Source: Pelagibacteraceae bacterium AG-422-D23
Lineage (GTDB): Bacteria > Pseudomonadota > Alphaproteobacteria > Pelagibacterales > Pelagibacteraceae
NCBI GenBank assembly: GCA_003213615.1
Contig: QCMQ01000002.1
Coordinates: 1 to 64,000, forward strand
DNA: 64,000 nt
Reading direction: 5' to 3'
How positions within the stretch are numbered: the first letter of the stretch is position 1; each line of letters opens with the position of its first letter. Under the pieces are notes generated by a model. The model worked only from the letters and a program-made list of their open reading frames with translations, was not told the DNA's origin and did not search any database. Shown in pieces: positions 8,758 through 17,213 of this stretch. The translations under genes were made by a program, and so were the position numbers.

Positions 8758-9609
8758 TTGGAAATTGTAACTAAAATAGCGCCAATTATTTTGGCTTTGA
8801 TAATGCTAGGTTTAGGTCTAGGATTAAAACTAGAAGATTTTGGCAGAGTATTAAAAACACCAAAAGATTTTATTGTAGGCTTTGTTTCTCAATTAATAAT
8901 CCTTCCAATTGTAGCATACATATTAATTTTAATTTTTAGAGCACCGCCAGAAATAGCAATAGGGGTTATGATTATAGCTGCAGCTCCAGGTGGAGTTACA
9001 TCTAATATTATGACAAAATTTGCTGATGGAGATGTTGCATTATCAATATCTTTGACTGCTGTAATTAGTTTATTAAGTATAATTACTGTTCCGTTGATAA
9101 TTTTTACATCTGCAGATTTCCTTGGAATAACAGAAATATCACAAAATATTTCAATGACAGGAATAGCACTAAAAATGTTTTTAGTGGTGACGGTTCCTGT
9201 AATTTTAGGAATGATTATCAGAAAAGTTGCTGAAAATTTTATAGCATCTAAAGTTGGAATATTTAACAAACTTAATATTGTTTTATTTGTAATTTTCTTC
9301 TTCGCAGCGTTTTATGAAGAAAGAGAAAATTTAATTAGTTTTATAATGCAAGCTGGTTTAATTACTTTAATATTAAACATATCGATGATGGTTATTTCAT
9401 ATTATATTGCAAAAGCTTTTACCACAGGGATTAAGCAAATGAGGTGTATTGCCTTAGAATGCGGATTACAAAATGGTACTTTAGCTATATTCGTTTCTAC
9501 ACAAATATTTGGTACCGATATATTATATGCAATACCTACAGCTGCTTATGCACTAATCATGTATATAACTGGATTTATATTTATTTTTATTTTAAGAAAG
9601 TCTAATTAA
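8758..9609 (+). CDS. Bile acid:sodium symporter (BASS) family transporter
   Basis: Inner-membrane secondary transporter, 283 aa with 8-10 hydrophobic segments. BASS hallmarks are IAAAPGGVTSNIMTKFADGDVA near residue 75 (the crossover segment that binds Na+) and IALECGLQNGTLA near residue 237. Family members take up organic anions with sodium; in bacteria substrates include pantoate, pyruvate and other acids. The substrate here is unknown. It uses a TTG start backed by GAGAGGGG. Its stop overlaps the stop of the converging regulator gene in the shared bases TTAA at 9606-9609. It is divergent from the binding-protein operon, with a 154-bp intergenic region that could hold both promoters. Confidence 0.88.
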   Translation: MEIVTKIAPIILALIMLGLGLGLKLEDFGRVLKTPKDFIVGFVSQLIILPIVAYILILIFRAPPEIAIGVMIIAAAPGGVTSNIMTKFADGDVALSISLTAVISLLSIITVPLIIFTSADFLGITEISQNISMTGIALKMFLVVTVPVILGMIIRKVAENFIASKVGIFNKLNIVLFVIFFFAAFYEERENLISFIMQAGLITLILNISMMVISYYIAKAFTTGIKQMRCIALECGLQNGTLAIFVSTQIFGTDILYAIPTAAYALIMYITGFIFIFILRKSN

Positions 9610-10568
9610 GTATTGATTATTCTTATTTGATTAAAAACTTTATAAATAAAATGGCTTAAGCTAAGCATATTTTTATTCACCATTCCCTTTGTTGTTACAA
9701 AAGCACTATCTTTAGCATTGTATGTAATTAATTTTTTATCATTTATATGAAGAAATTTTTTATCAACTAAATATTTTATTTTTCTAACAACTGTAGGTCT
9801 AGGAATACCAGTTATCTCAGAAATTGACATGGCATTAACTCCTCTTTTATCTGATCCCTGAATCTCTTTTCTATATGAATCTAAATGTTGTTTTTTTGGA
9901 GTAAATTTTGGATTTTTTATTGTATTTATTAGCACAACCATGCCGATTGCAAAAACTTCTAAATCCTTCAATTCTTCTCTCCATCTTTTAATAAAAATAA
10001 ACCAAAATTTATTAAACTGATATAAGCAGTAAGAAAAATTTTCTTTTATTGCTAATATTATTTCTTTAACAGAGTAAACTTCATTTACTAATTTTTCTTT
10101 TTTTAAAATTTTATTAAATTCATGCAACATATTTGCAACCTCAGTAAGAGTATCGACCGCTTTAGCTGAGTAAAGTGTATCTCGAACAACAAATATTTTC
10201 TTACCGATTCTTTTAATTATTCTTTGTTCTTGTAATTCTAAAACTTTTCTTCTGATGCTCTCTTTTGGTACCCCTAAATCTTGTGAAATGTCTGAAATAT
10301 TAATTTTATTAATTTCGATTGATTTATCCTTATAAAATGTGTCGTAGTTAATTTTTACTCCATTTTGTCTGAAATATATAAGGTCTTGATGTATCAAATA
10401 TATAATGAGCACAAACTTATCTATGTCTTTGTAATGATCATAGGCTCTTACAAACCAGTTGCTTGTTAGAGTAAAATAAGAGGGTGCCAGTGCGGCAAAA
10501 TTATCTTGAATTACTTTATTGATTACCTTCTCATTAATATGTTCAGATATGCTTGGTATTGTGTTCAT
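9606..10568 (-). CDS. DNA-binding regulator with two winged-helix modules
   Basis: Likely cytoplasmic transcription factor, 320 aa, that I cannot assign to a named family. Two helix-turn-helix segments are visible: residues 88-122 (ISDISQDLGVPKESIRRKVL then EQRIIKRIGKKIFV) and 246-280 (MSISEITGIPRPTVVRKIKY then KKFLHINDKKLI). Each is preceded by a similar helical stretch (YDHYKDIDKFVLIIYLIH; WREELKDLEVFAIGMVVLI), which suggests internal duplication of a helical plus winged-helix unit. The second recognition helix is IclR/GntR-like in style. The start codon sits inside an inverted repeat and further direct repeats lie upstream, consistent with autoregulation. Targets are unknown; the flanking transporter and small membrane protein genes are candidates. 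Confidence 0.7.
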   Translation of the reverse strand: MNTIPSISEHINEKVINKVIQDNFAALAPSYFTLTSNWFVRAYDHYKDIDKFVLIIYLIHQDLIYFRQNGVKINYDTFYKDKSIEINKINISDISQDLGVPKESIRRKVLELQEQRIIKRIGKKIFVVRDTLYSAKAVDTLTEVANMLHEFNKILKKEKLVNEVYSVKEIILAIKENFSYCLYQFNKFWFIFIKRWREELKDLEVFAIGMVVLINTIKNPKFTPKKQHLDSYRKEIQGSDKRGVNAMSISEITGIPRPTVVRKIKYLVDKKFLHINDKKLITYNAKDSAFVTTKGMVNKNMLSLSHFIYKVFNQIRIINT

Positions 10569-10593
10569 ATTTTAAAAAAAACCCAATATGAAC
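10563..10593. promoter_or_regulatory. Inverted repeat at regulator start, candidate operator
   Basis: GTTCATATT (10563-10571) and AATATGAAC (10585-10593) form a perfect 9-bp inverted repeat spaced by 13 bases. It covers the start codon of the regulator at 10568. Placement suggests autoregulation by the regulator, but it could also be a hairpin in its leader. Confidence 0.4.
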
Positions 10594-10627
10594 AAGTTTA
10601 TATTTAGAGTCAACCCATTATGGACAA
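10582..10627. repeat. 14-bp direct repeat pair, candidate operator
   Basis: CCCAATATGAACAA (10582-10595) and CCCATTATGGACAA (10614-10627) agree at 12 of 14 positions and start 32 bp apart, about three helical turns. They lie between the regulator and the divergently transcribed small membrane protein gene, the right place for a cooperative regulator site. Confidence 0.4.
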
Positions 10628-10682
10628 CCCTAGTATGTAATAAATGATCTTATAATGATTAAAATTAGTCTTATAAAATAAT

Positions 10683-10880
10683 ATGAGTACAGAAAGCTTA
10701 AATAGAACATCCGAGATTGTAGAGACCCCCTCTCAATATGTTGAAGCTCCGAAAAGGGTTAACGTGGATGTTCTAAAGCAAAGACTTCTAGAAGAAAAGA
10801 AGAAGGAAAAAGTTAAACGAACAATAATTTTATCATCTGTTATAGTTTCTTTGGGTGCTCTAACGATGCTAACTTATTAA
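10683..10880 (+). CDS. Small single-pass membrane protein (SAR11-type, paralogue 1)
   Basis: 65-residue protein with a charged N-terminal half and a C-terminal membrane anchor (IILSSVIVSLGALTMLTY, preceded by KKKEKVKR). Function unknown. It matches the protein at 20829-21032 in design and sequence: both share an N-V-(D/N)-(V/I)-L...R motif, a KKK cluster, then K-(K/R)-(T/R)-I-I and a short hydrophobic tail. The positive cluster before the helix predicts the N terminus in the cytoplasm. It overlaps the end of the converging LDH2-family gene by 12 bases. The relationship between two separated copies argues that this short gene is real. Confidence 0.62.
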   Translation: MSTESLNRTSEIVETPSQYVEAPKRVNVDVLKQRLLEEKKKEKVKRTIILSSVIVSLGALTMLTY

Positions 10881-11873
10881 GGTTTCCAAATCTTTCTTTA
10901 TTATATCCGGTATAGAAATTTCTTTTTTTGAGTTATTTTTATACCGGGCATATTTATTTTGTCCTGGATACATTATTTCCTTAAAACCTTTTATCTTAGG
11001 AAGTTTTTTTATTGTTTTAATATTATCTTTAATTCGTTGGTTGTAATTTTTTTGAAATAAATTTGCTTTAAAAGTAATAAATAAATGTCCAATATTTTGT
11101 GGACCTGAAAAATCATCAAATGGATCTTTAACTCTTCCTGCGTGATTTCCTCCAGTTAAAACTCCACTTAATATATCTACCATCCAAGCAAGTCCTGAGC
11201 CTCTAAAGCCTGCAATTGGTAATTGAACTCCAGCTAATGCTTTTTTTGCATCTGTAGTTGCTTTGCCAAATTTATCTAAAGCAACTCCCATGGGAATTGA
11301 TTGATTATTTCTTGCAGCAACTCTAATTTTACCTCTGTTAATTACTGAAATTGATGTATCTAAAATAAAAGGAATTTTAGAACCAGTAGGGGATCCAAAA
11401 CAAATTGGATTTGTGCCAAATAAAGATTTTAAAGCACCATGTGGAGCAACAGCAGGTGGAGCATTTGTATAGATCATTGTAATTAAATTTTTCTTTACCG
11501 CTTGTTCTGCGTAATAACCAGATAAGCCATAGTGACCACTATTTTTAACTGCCACCATTCCTATACCAGTTTTTTGTGCATGCTTAATTGCAGTTTTAAT
11601 ACCTAGATCAGCTGCAACAAAACCAATACTATTTTTTGCATCTATGTGAGAAATAGATGAAGATATTTTTTTAATTTTAATTTTTGGTTTCGGATTAATT
11701 ACTTTTTTGGAAATTCGATCACAGTACATTTTAAGTCTTGATAAACCATGTCCATATGCACCAACTAATTCTGCATTGATTAATGCATTAGCAGAAATCA
11801 AAGCATGATCTTTACTTAGACCAAATTTTTGGAATATTTTAATGACTTGTTTTTTTAAAACTGGGGTCTTCAT
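10869..11873 (-). CDS. Malate/L-lactate/sulfolactate dehydrogenase (LDH2 family)
   Basis: Cytoplasmic NAD(P)-dependent 2-hydroxyacid dehydrogenase, 334 aa, of the LDH2/MDH2 fold. Visible family blocks: NALINAELVGAYGHGLSRL near residue 30, MVAVKNSGHYGLSGYYAEQA near 105 with the catalytic His, NAPPAVAPHGALKSLFGTNP near 138, and GFRGSGLAWMVDILSGVLTGG near 220. The family includes malate, ureidoglycolate and, notably, (sulfo)lactate dehydrogenases (ComC/SlcC type). It follows tauC with a 16-base gap and a good AAGGGG ribosome site, so it belongs to the tau operon. With the HpsN-like enzyme 8 kb away, sulfolactate is an attractive but unproven substrate. Confidence 0.82.
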   Translation of the reverse strand: MKTPVLKKQVIKIFQKFGLSKDHALISANALINAELVGAYGHGLSRLKMYCDRISKKVINPKPKIKIKKISSSISHIDAKNSIGFVAADLGIKTAIKHAQKTGIGMVAVKNSGHYGLSGYYAEQAVKKNLITMIYTNAPPAVAPHGALKSLFGTNPICFGSPTGSKIPFILDTSISVINRGKIRVAARNNQSIPMGVALDKFGKATTDAKKALAGVQLPIAGFRGSGLAWMVDILSGVLTGGNHAGRVKDPFDDFSGPQNIGHLFITFKANLFQKNYNQRIKDNIKTIKKLPKIKGFKEIMYPGQNKYARYKNNSKKEISIPDIIKKDLETLIS

Positions 11874-11889
11874 TTCATCCCCTTAACAT

Positions 11890-13815
11890 TTATCCTTTTC
11901 CACGCCAAGGAATAGTTTTATCAATTATTTTTCTTAATGTGATATCAAATAAAAGACCTAGTAAACCCATAATAAATATTGTTATCCAAATAACCTCATA
12001 CTGGAAGTATTTTTTAGCAACGTTTTCAACAAAACCGATACCTGTTGTACCCGCTAAAAATTCAGCTGCAACTAAAGTTCCCCAACACATTCCAACAGCC
12101 ACTCTAATTCCTGTAAGAATTTCAGGAAGTGAATTTGGGAAAATCACATGTCTTAAAATTTGTTTTTTGGTAGCTCCTAATGAGTGGGCTGCATGGATTT
12201 TTGAAAGCTGTGTTCCTGAAGCACCAGCTCTTGCAGAAATAATCATAATCGATAAAGAGACCATAAATAATAGAAATACTTTTCCCGAGTTATCAATTCC
12301 AAGTACAGAAATAATCAAAGGTGCCCATGCAAGAGGAGGAACAGGTCTATAAAGTTCGATTAACGGATCAAAGAAACCTTTGGCAAACCTGTTTAGACCC
12401 ATAAACAGCCCTAAAGGTACACCAATTATGATACCAAAGATTAATCCTAAAAATACTCTTAAAAAAGAATCCCAAATATGTCCGTATGGAACAGGTACTT
12501 TAAATAGTTTAAAATCACCTGTAACAACTTTTAAGACATTACTTTTAAAGTTTTCTTTTACTATTCCATCTTTAGTATGCACCGGATATTCACCAGGCAA
12601 TATATCTGCAATCCAATCTGGTAAAATAAATCCTATCATTTTACTTACATCAACCATCTCAATCCATAAAAGAGGAATATTTTTGTAGCCAACACTTGGT
12701 TTTGACATCAGGATAAATTTATTAAATGTATCAGATGGTTTTGGTAGCCATCTTCCTGATCCTTGTTCAGAACATGTAGGTCCACTTGCAACAATTGTTC
12801 CAGCAGGGAATAAAAGAATATCTATTAATCTTAATCCGCCTTGTTCTTTATTTTGCAATTCGTCAAATTCAATTATTGCAGCCTGCATTTCGTTTAATGC
12901 ATTAGGTGGATAGATACTTGCAAACTCTATTCTTCTTGCAATTTTAACAATATTTTTTGCATAATCTGATGCTATTTCTTCATTATCATTTAAACCTTTT
13001 CTGTAAGCTTTAATGTCATCTTTAAGTTGTTTAATTGCATTTTTAAACTGTGGATTATGGTTTCTTAGTTTAAAAAATTTATCATCAATAATTTTTAGTT
13101 CAGCCGCAGCTGCAGCAAATTTTAAACCTCTATTTGTTTGCGGTGCAGTTGGTATCTCAATAGTATTTTCAATTGTACCTGTTCCAGAGTCTATTGTTGT
13201 AATTCCCCAACCACCTTGTTCATCAATAAGTTTTTGTCTTTCAGTTTTCTGAGTATCTGTTTCGAAAGGATAATCTTTCTTTTGAAAATTAGAACTTAGA
13301 ATTTTTATTTCTTCTGTCATTTCCTGAAGTTTAATTTTGGTATTCATTTCCATTAACTCTTCACTTGTTAAAAATGGAATTAATTTAGAAGTTCTATCAA
13401 TGTAGCTAACAAGGATTGTTTTATGTTGATCATTTAGATCTGGAGATGCTTTTATTTCATTTGCAATTTTTACAAGATTTTTATTTTCAATTTTAATAAT
13501 AGATGTGCTTTTAAATTCTCTTTCTTCAATAGGGAATTGGTACTTTAAACCTAATAATGACTCGTTAATTTTAGCAACTTGACATAATTCATTTGCTGAT
13601 TTTGGATAGAAACCTTTTGCAATATCCCATGAATAATAAAGCCACAACATGAGAATTGCACTAGTTCCAACTATTACCCAGTGGGTTCCACCTTTTGCTC
13701 TTTCAGGATTACCAAAAACGGCATCAACCTTTTCAGTTCTTATTAATCTTCTTCCATAAAGAATACAGCCAATAACAGAAACGATAATTAATATTGTTAC
13801 AAATTGGGTTAACAT
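11890..13815 (-). CDS. tauC: Taurine/nitrate/sulfonate-type ABC permease with long N-terminal extension
   Basis: Inner-membrane permease of 641 aa; typical TauC/SsuC proteins are about 260-280 aa. Only the last third (about residues 445-630) is the standard permease domain, with the EAA loop (HAAHSLGATKKQILRHVIFP) and RPVPPLAWAPLIIS. The first 365 residues add two membrane helices (about 5-23 and 44-66) and a helical, charged region of about 300 residues predicted to lie in the periplasm, so the protein may contact the binding protein or the envelope. Its ATG overlaps the tauB stop by one base. The substrate class follows from TauA/TauB homology and from the aminotransferase next door. Confidence 0.85.
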   Translation of the reverse strand: MLTQFVTILIIVSVIGCILYGRRLIRTEKVDAVFGNPERAKGGTHWVIVGTSAILMLWLYYSWDIAKGFYPKSANELCQVAKINESLLGLKYQFPIEEREFKSTSIIKIENKNLVKIANEIKASPDLNDQHKTILVSYIDRTSKLIPFLTSEELMEMNTKIKLQEMTEEIKILSSNFQKKDYPFETDTQKTERQKLIDEQGGWGITTIDSGTGTIENTIEIPTAPQTNRGLKFAAAAAELKIIDDKFFKLRNHNPQFKNAIKQLKDDIKAYRKGLNDNEEIASDYAKNIVKIARRIEFASIYPPNALNEMQAAIIEFDELQNKEQGGLRLIDILLFPAGTIVASGPTCSEQGSGRWLPKPSDTFNKFILMSKPSVGYKNIPLLWIEMVDVSKMIGFILPDWIADILPGEYPVHTKDGIVKENFKSNVLKVVTGDFKLFKVPVPYGHIWDSFLRVFLGLIFGIIIGVPLGLFMGLNRFAKGFFDPLIELYRPVPPLAWAPLIISVLGIDNSGKVFLLFMVSLSIMIISARAGASGTQLSKIHAAHSLGATKKQILRHVIFPNSLPEILTGIRVAVGMCWGTLVAAEFLAGTTGIGFVENVAKKYFQYEVIWITIFIMGLLGLLFDITLRKIIDKTIPWRGKG

Positions 13816-14612
13816 TAATTATCTTTCCCCATTATTTCTTCTTCCATATTCCAAATCATGGATAAAATTTCTTCTCTTGTAGATGAAAATTCTTTATTTT
13901 TTTTAATTTCTCTTAAATCTTGAGTAAGACCCATTTCTGCAAATGGAAGATTATATTCTTTATGTATTCGCCCTGGTCTTGGTGCCATTACATATAATCT
14001 TTCTCCAAGTAATAATGCTTCTTCAACAGAGTGTGTAATTAAGATAATTGTTTTTCCTGTTTCTTTCCAAATCTTTAGAACTAAAGACTGCATCTTTTCT
14101 CTTGTTAATGCATCTAAAGCACCTAATGGCTCATCCATTAAAATTAAATCAGGATCATTAATCAAACATCTTGCAAGAGCAACTCTTTGCTGCATACCAC
14201 CTGATAACTGATAAGTTGGTGTGTTACCAAAACCTTTAAGACCAACGATATCCAACCACTCTTCAACTTTCTTAGCTGTAACTTCAGGATTTTCTTTCTT
14301 CATCCTTAGTCCAAAATTTACATTCTCAGCTACAGTTAACCATTCAAACAATGCTCCTTGTTGAAAAACCATTCCTCTTTCAACACCAGGTCCATCAATT
14401 TCGTTATTGTTTAGTGTTATTTTTCCTGAGGTAGGTCTTAAAAATCCAGCAGTTATATTTAATAAAGTTGTTTTTCCACAACCAGAGGGACCAAGAACTG
14501 TAAGCAATTCTCCTTTCTTGAGAGTAAAACTTACATCTTTTAAAGCATGAACTGTTTCTCCTTTTGGAGTTTTGAAAATCATGTTCAGATTTTGAGAAAT
14601 CAGATCACTCAT
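13815..14612 (-). CDS. tauB: Taurine-type ABC transporter ATP-binding protein
   Basis: Cytoplasmic ATPase, 265 aa, of the TauB/SsuB/NrtD group. Walker A GPSGCGKTT near residues 40-48, FQQGALFEWLTVAENV, signature LSGGMQQRVALARCL, Walker B LILMDEPLGALDALTRE, and ITHSVEEALLLGERL. No C-terminal regulatory domain, as normal for this group. It follows tauA after an 85-base gap that contains an intrinsic-terminator-like hairpin (14643-14676), so the tauBC genes are probably expressed by partial read-through from tauA. Confidence 0.92.
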   Translation of the reverse strand: MSDLISQNLNMIFKTPKGETVHALKDVSFTLKKGELLTVLGPSGCGKTTLLNITAGFLRPTSGKITLNNNEIDGPGVERGMVFQQGALFEWLTVAENVNFGLRMKKENPEVTAKKVEEWLDIVGLKGFGNTPTYQLSGGMQQRVALARCLINDPDLILMDEPLGALDALTREKMQSLVLKIWKETGKTIILITHSVEEALLLGERLYVMAPRPGRIHKEYNLPFAEMGLTQDLREIKKNKEFSSTREEILSMIWNMEEEIMGKDN

Positions 14613-14642
14613 TAGTGCCTTATATTAGAAATTTTATAAAAA

Positions 14643-14676
14643 AAATAGGCACCAATTATAAAATCAGTGCCTATTT
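14643..14676 (-). terminator. Intrinsic terminator/attenuator after tauA
   Basis: On the minus strand AAATAGGCAC pairs perfectly with GTGCCTATTT (10 bp, 14-nt loop) and merges into a run of eight T residues (14638-14645). It sits 21 bases after the tauA stop and before tauB, so it should end most transcripts after tauA and let some continue into tauBC. Confidence 0.8.
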
Positions 14677-14697
14677 AAAAGTTTTAAACCCTTAAAA

Positions 14698-15639
14698 TTA
14701 TAAAGGTAAGAAACTTGTATCTACAGCTCCTCCTGGAGTTCCCATACCTTTTAGGAAACCATCAAGATTACCACTTTCCATAGATGCTTTTGTTTCTTCT
14801 GGAGTTAAGAATTTGAAACCACTTAAAGTGTCCTTCATATCTGCAACAGTCATTTCAGAAGCTTTCGCCATCGAATTCATATCAGCTTTGCCAGATTTGT
14901 ATCTAGCATTAGCTTCATGAGTTACTTCGATGAAAGTTCTTAACATACCTGGGTTTTCTTTCATGAATTTATCTGTAACAGATGTAATATCTATACCTAA
15001 GATACCAGCTGCTCTAGCTTCATCTACAGTTAAAAGTCTTGATCCAACTGCAGTTGCTGCTTTGATAGAGTTACCACCAAATAAACATGCCATTACAACA
15101 TCGCCACTTACTAATGCAGCAGCACCTTCTTCAGGGTCCATTTGAATAATGTCCATTTTACCTCTGTCAGCACCAACAACTTTCATACTCTCATCAAAAA
15201 CGTATTCAGCCATAGTTCCTAATGGAACAGCAACTTTTTTACCTTCTAATTCAGTAGCGTTTGCTTTTGTAATTCCAGAAGCGTTAGATGTAACACATGT
15301 AGTTCCGCCCATTCCGTATTCCATTGCAATATCAACTAATTTGATAGGCGCATTAGATTTTACAGCATTGATAAAAGGCACTAATCCTTGAGAGTAAGAA
15401 ATATCAATATCTCCTGCTAACATCGCATCAGTCATAGCTCCACCATTTGTGAAGTTTGTCCATTTAACTGGAACACCAAGAGCTTTAGCAAAATTTTTCT
15501 TCTGCATATCCTCTAGATTTGGGCTTGGCCATTCTAGAAAGTATGCAACTCTAACCTCGTTCGCAGCTGAATTAGCAACTGAAATTGATAGGTTAAGTGC
15601 AAAAATAGATCCTAGAATAAAACTTAGTATTTTTTTCAT
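14698..15639 (-). CDS. tauA: Taurine-type periplasmic binding protein
   Basis: Secreted solute-binding protein, 313 aa, with a signal peptide (residues 1-26, ending SVANSAA). The mature protein starts NEVRVAYFLEWPSPNLEDMQ and has the family blocks WTNFTNGGAMTDAMLAGDIDI, VDIAMEYGMGGTTCV, LEGKKVAVPLGTMAEYVFD and VVMACLFGGNSIKA, which line the ligand pocket in TauA/SsuA-like proteins. It is first in the tauABC order and followed by a terminator-like hairpin, as expected for a protein needed in excess over its membrane partners. The divergent partner is a class III aminotransferase, which supports taurine or another amino-sulfonate as ligand. Confidence 0.85.
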   Translation of the reverse strand: MKKILSFILGSIFALNLSISVANSAANEVRVAYFLEWPSPNLEDMQKKNFAKALGVPVKWTNFTNGGAMTDAMLAGDIDISYSQGLVPFINAVKSNAPIKLVDIAMEYGMGGTTCVTSNASGITKANATELEGKKVAVPLGTMAEYVFDESMKVVGADRGKMDIIQMDPEEGAAALVSGDVVMACLFGGNSIKAATAVGSRLLTVDEARAAGILGIDITSVTDKFMKENPGMLRTFIEVTHEANARYKSGKADMNSMAKASEMTVADMKDTLSGFKFLTPEETKASMESGNLDGFLKGMGTPGGAVDTSFLPL

Positions 15640-15834
15640 TTATTCCCCTATGTTTAATTAATTAAATTCTGGATATTTAAATTCAAATTGTCTCCGAAGT
15701 AAAACAAAAAAAGAAACATATACAATCCATAGTTGTGTCAATAATGTGGTAGTTAATCTATTTATTTTAGTCTAAAGAGGCCTTAGTGTTAGAGTTTAAA
15801 AAACAAATTAAAACATATTTATAGAAAGAAATTT
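15640..15834. promoter_or_regulatory. Divergent tauA / aminotransferase control region
   Basis: 195-bp gap between divergent genes. It holds an A/T-only 14-bp palindrome TTTAATTAATTAAA (15653-15666) near tauA and a minus-strand TTGACA (15736-15741) that could be a -35 for tauA, with a weak TATGTT about 15 bases on. The palindrome may be chance in such A/T-rich DNA. No regulator gene of the TauR type adjoins it. Confidence 0.35.
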
Positions 15835-17181
15835 ATGAGCTCAGAGAACAGAACTTCAGTTCCAAATTCATTAAATGAACATTGGATGCCGTTTACATCT
15901 AACAAAGATTTTAAAGCTAATCCAAGATTAATAACTGAAGCTAAAGGAGTTTACTTAAAAACTCATCATGGAAAAACTCAAATTGATGCAAGCTCAGGAT
16001 TATTTTGTAATCCATTAGGTCATGGAAGAAAAGAAATTACAGAAGCTGTTACCAAGCAGTTAGAAACTTTAGATTACGCTCAACCTTTTCAACAAGGTTT
16101 TGGTGGATCATTTGAATTGGCAACTAAGATTTCAAAACACACTCCAGGTGATCTAAACAAAATGTTTTTTACGATTTGTGGATCTACTGCCGTTGAAACA
16201 GCAATTAAAATTGCAGTCGCATATCATAGAGCTAAAGGAAACGCACATAGATTTAGATTTGTTGGGCGTGAAAGAGGATATCACGGAATGAATATTGGAT
16301 GTGTTTCAGTAGGTGGAATGATTAACAATGTAAAAACATTTGCAAGTATATTAATGCCAGGTGTGCAACACATGAGACACACTCATTTGCCAGAACATAA
16401 GTTTGTTAGCGGTCAACCAGAAACAGGAGGAGATCTCGCTGATGATTTAGAAAGAATAGCTAGCAACTTTGGTCCTGAAAATATTGCAGCTTGTATTGTA
16501 GAACCAATTGCAGGGTCTACTGGAACTTTAGTTCCTCCAAAAGGATATTTACAAAGATTAAGAGAAATTTGTGACAAACATGGAATTCTATTAATTTTTG
16601 ATGAAGTAATTACAGGTTGGGGAAGAACAGGATCTGCATTTGCTAGTCATGAATTTGGTGTAACACCAGATATAATGACAATGGCAAAAGCAACTACTAA
16701 CGGAGTTGTTCCAATGGGTGTCGTAGCATGTAAAGACGAAATCTATGATGCAGTTATGGATGCTTCACCAATGGGTTCTGTTGAATTATTCCATGGCTAT
16801 ACTTATTCTGGAATTCCAGTAGCTGTTGCAGCTGGATTGGCAGTCCAAGATATTTTTGAGAAAGAAGATATTTTTAATAGAGCTAAAAATTTAGCACCTT
16901 ATTTCCAAAAAGGTTTGTTCTCTCTTCAAGATTTAGAGTCAGTAGAAAATATTAGAGGTTATGGAATGATGGGTGGAATTGACATGAAAATGAATACCAA
17001 ACCTGGAAAAGCTGGTTATGAATGTTTTAAAGCTTGCTACGAAGCAGGTGTTAACTTTAAAGCAACAGGTGATTGTTTAATCATAGCTCCGCAATTTATA
17101 TGTGAAGAAAAACATATAGATGAGATTATTGATAAACTAAGAACAGGTATTACTAACTATCAAAAAAATCAAAAAAATTAA
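15835..17181 (+). CDS. tpa: Class III omega-aminotransferase, probable taurine:pyruvate aminotransferase
   Basis: PLP enzyme, 448 aa, cytoplasmic. It would move the amino group of taurine (or beta-alanine, a common alternative in this subgroup) to pyruvate, giving sulfoacetaldehyde and alanine. The N-terminal LNEHWMPFTSNKDFKANPRL is typical of the omega-amino-acid:pyruvate group; PLP residues D256 (FDEVITGWGRTG) and K285 (MTMAKATTNG) are in place, and VEPIAGSTGTLVPPKGYL is intact. It is divergent from tauABC and followed 32 bases later by alanine dehydrogenase, which would recycle the alanine. This context favours taurine over beta-alanine, but sequence alone does not decide. Confidence 0.82.
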   Translation: MSSENRTSVPNSLNEHWMPFTSNKDFKANPRLITEAKGVYLKTHHGKTQIDASSGLFCNPLGHGRKEITEAVTKQLETLDYAQPFQQGFGGSFELATKISKHTPGDLNKMFFTICGSTAVETAIKIAVAYHRAKGNAHRFRFVGRERGYHGMNIGCVSVGGMINNVKTFASILMPGVQHMRHTHLPEHKFVSGQPETGGDLADDLERIASNFGPENIAACIVEPIAGSTGTLVPPKGYLQRLREICDKHGILLIFDEVITGWGRTGSAFASHEFGVTPDIMTMAKATTNGVVPMGVVACKDEIYDAVMDASPMGSVELFHGYTYSGIPVAVAAGLAVQDIFEKEDIFNRAKNLAPYFQKGLFSLQDLESVENIRGYGMMGGIDMKMNTKPGKAGYECFKACYEAGVNFKATGDCLIIAPQFICEEKHIDEIIDKLRTGITNYQKNQKN

Positions 17182-17213
17182 TTTTTATTTAGTTAAAAAT
17201 ATATAGAGAGTTT

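Noticed and set aside
8889-9269. 126-codon open frame on the minus strand inside the BASS transporter gene
   Set aside because: It mirrors the hydrophobic transporter codons, has no family features and no ribosome site; the plus-strand BASS motifs are intact.
12380-12688. 102-codon plus-strand frame inside tauC
   Set aside because: Opposite the tauC linker and permease domain; low-quality composition and no start signal.
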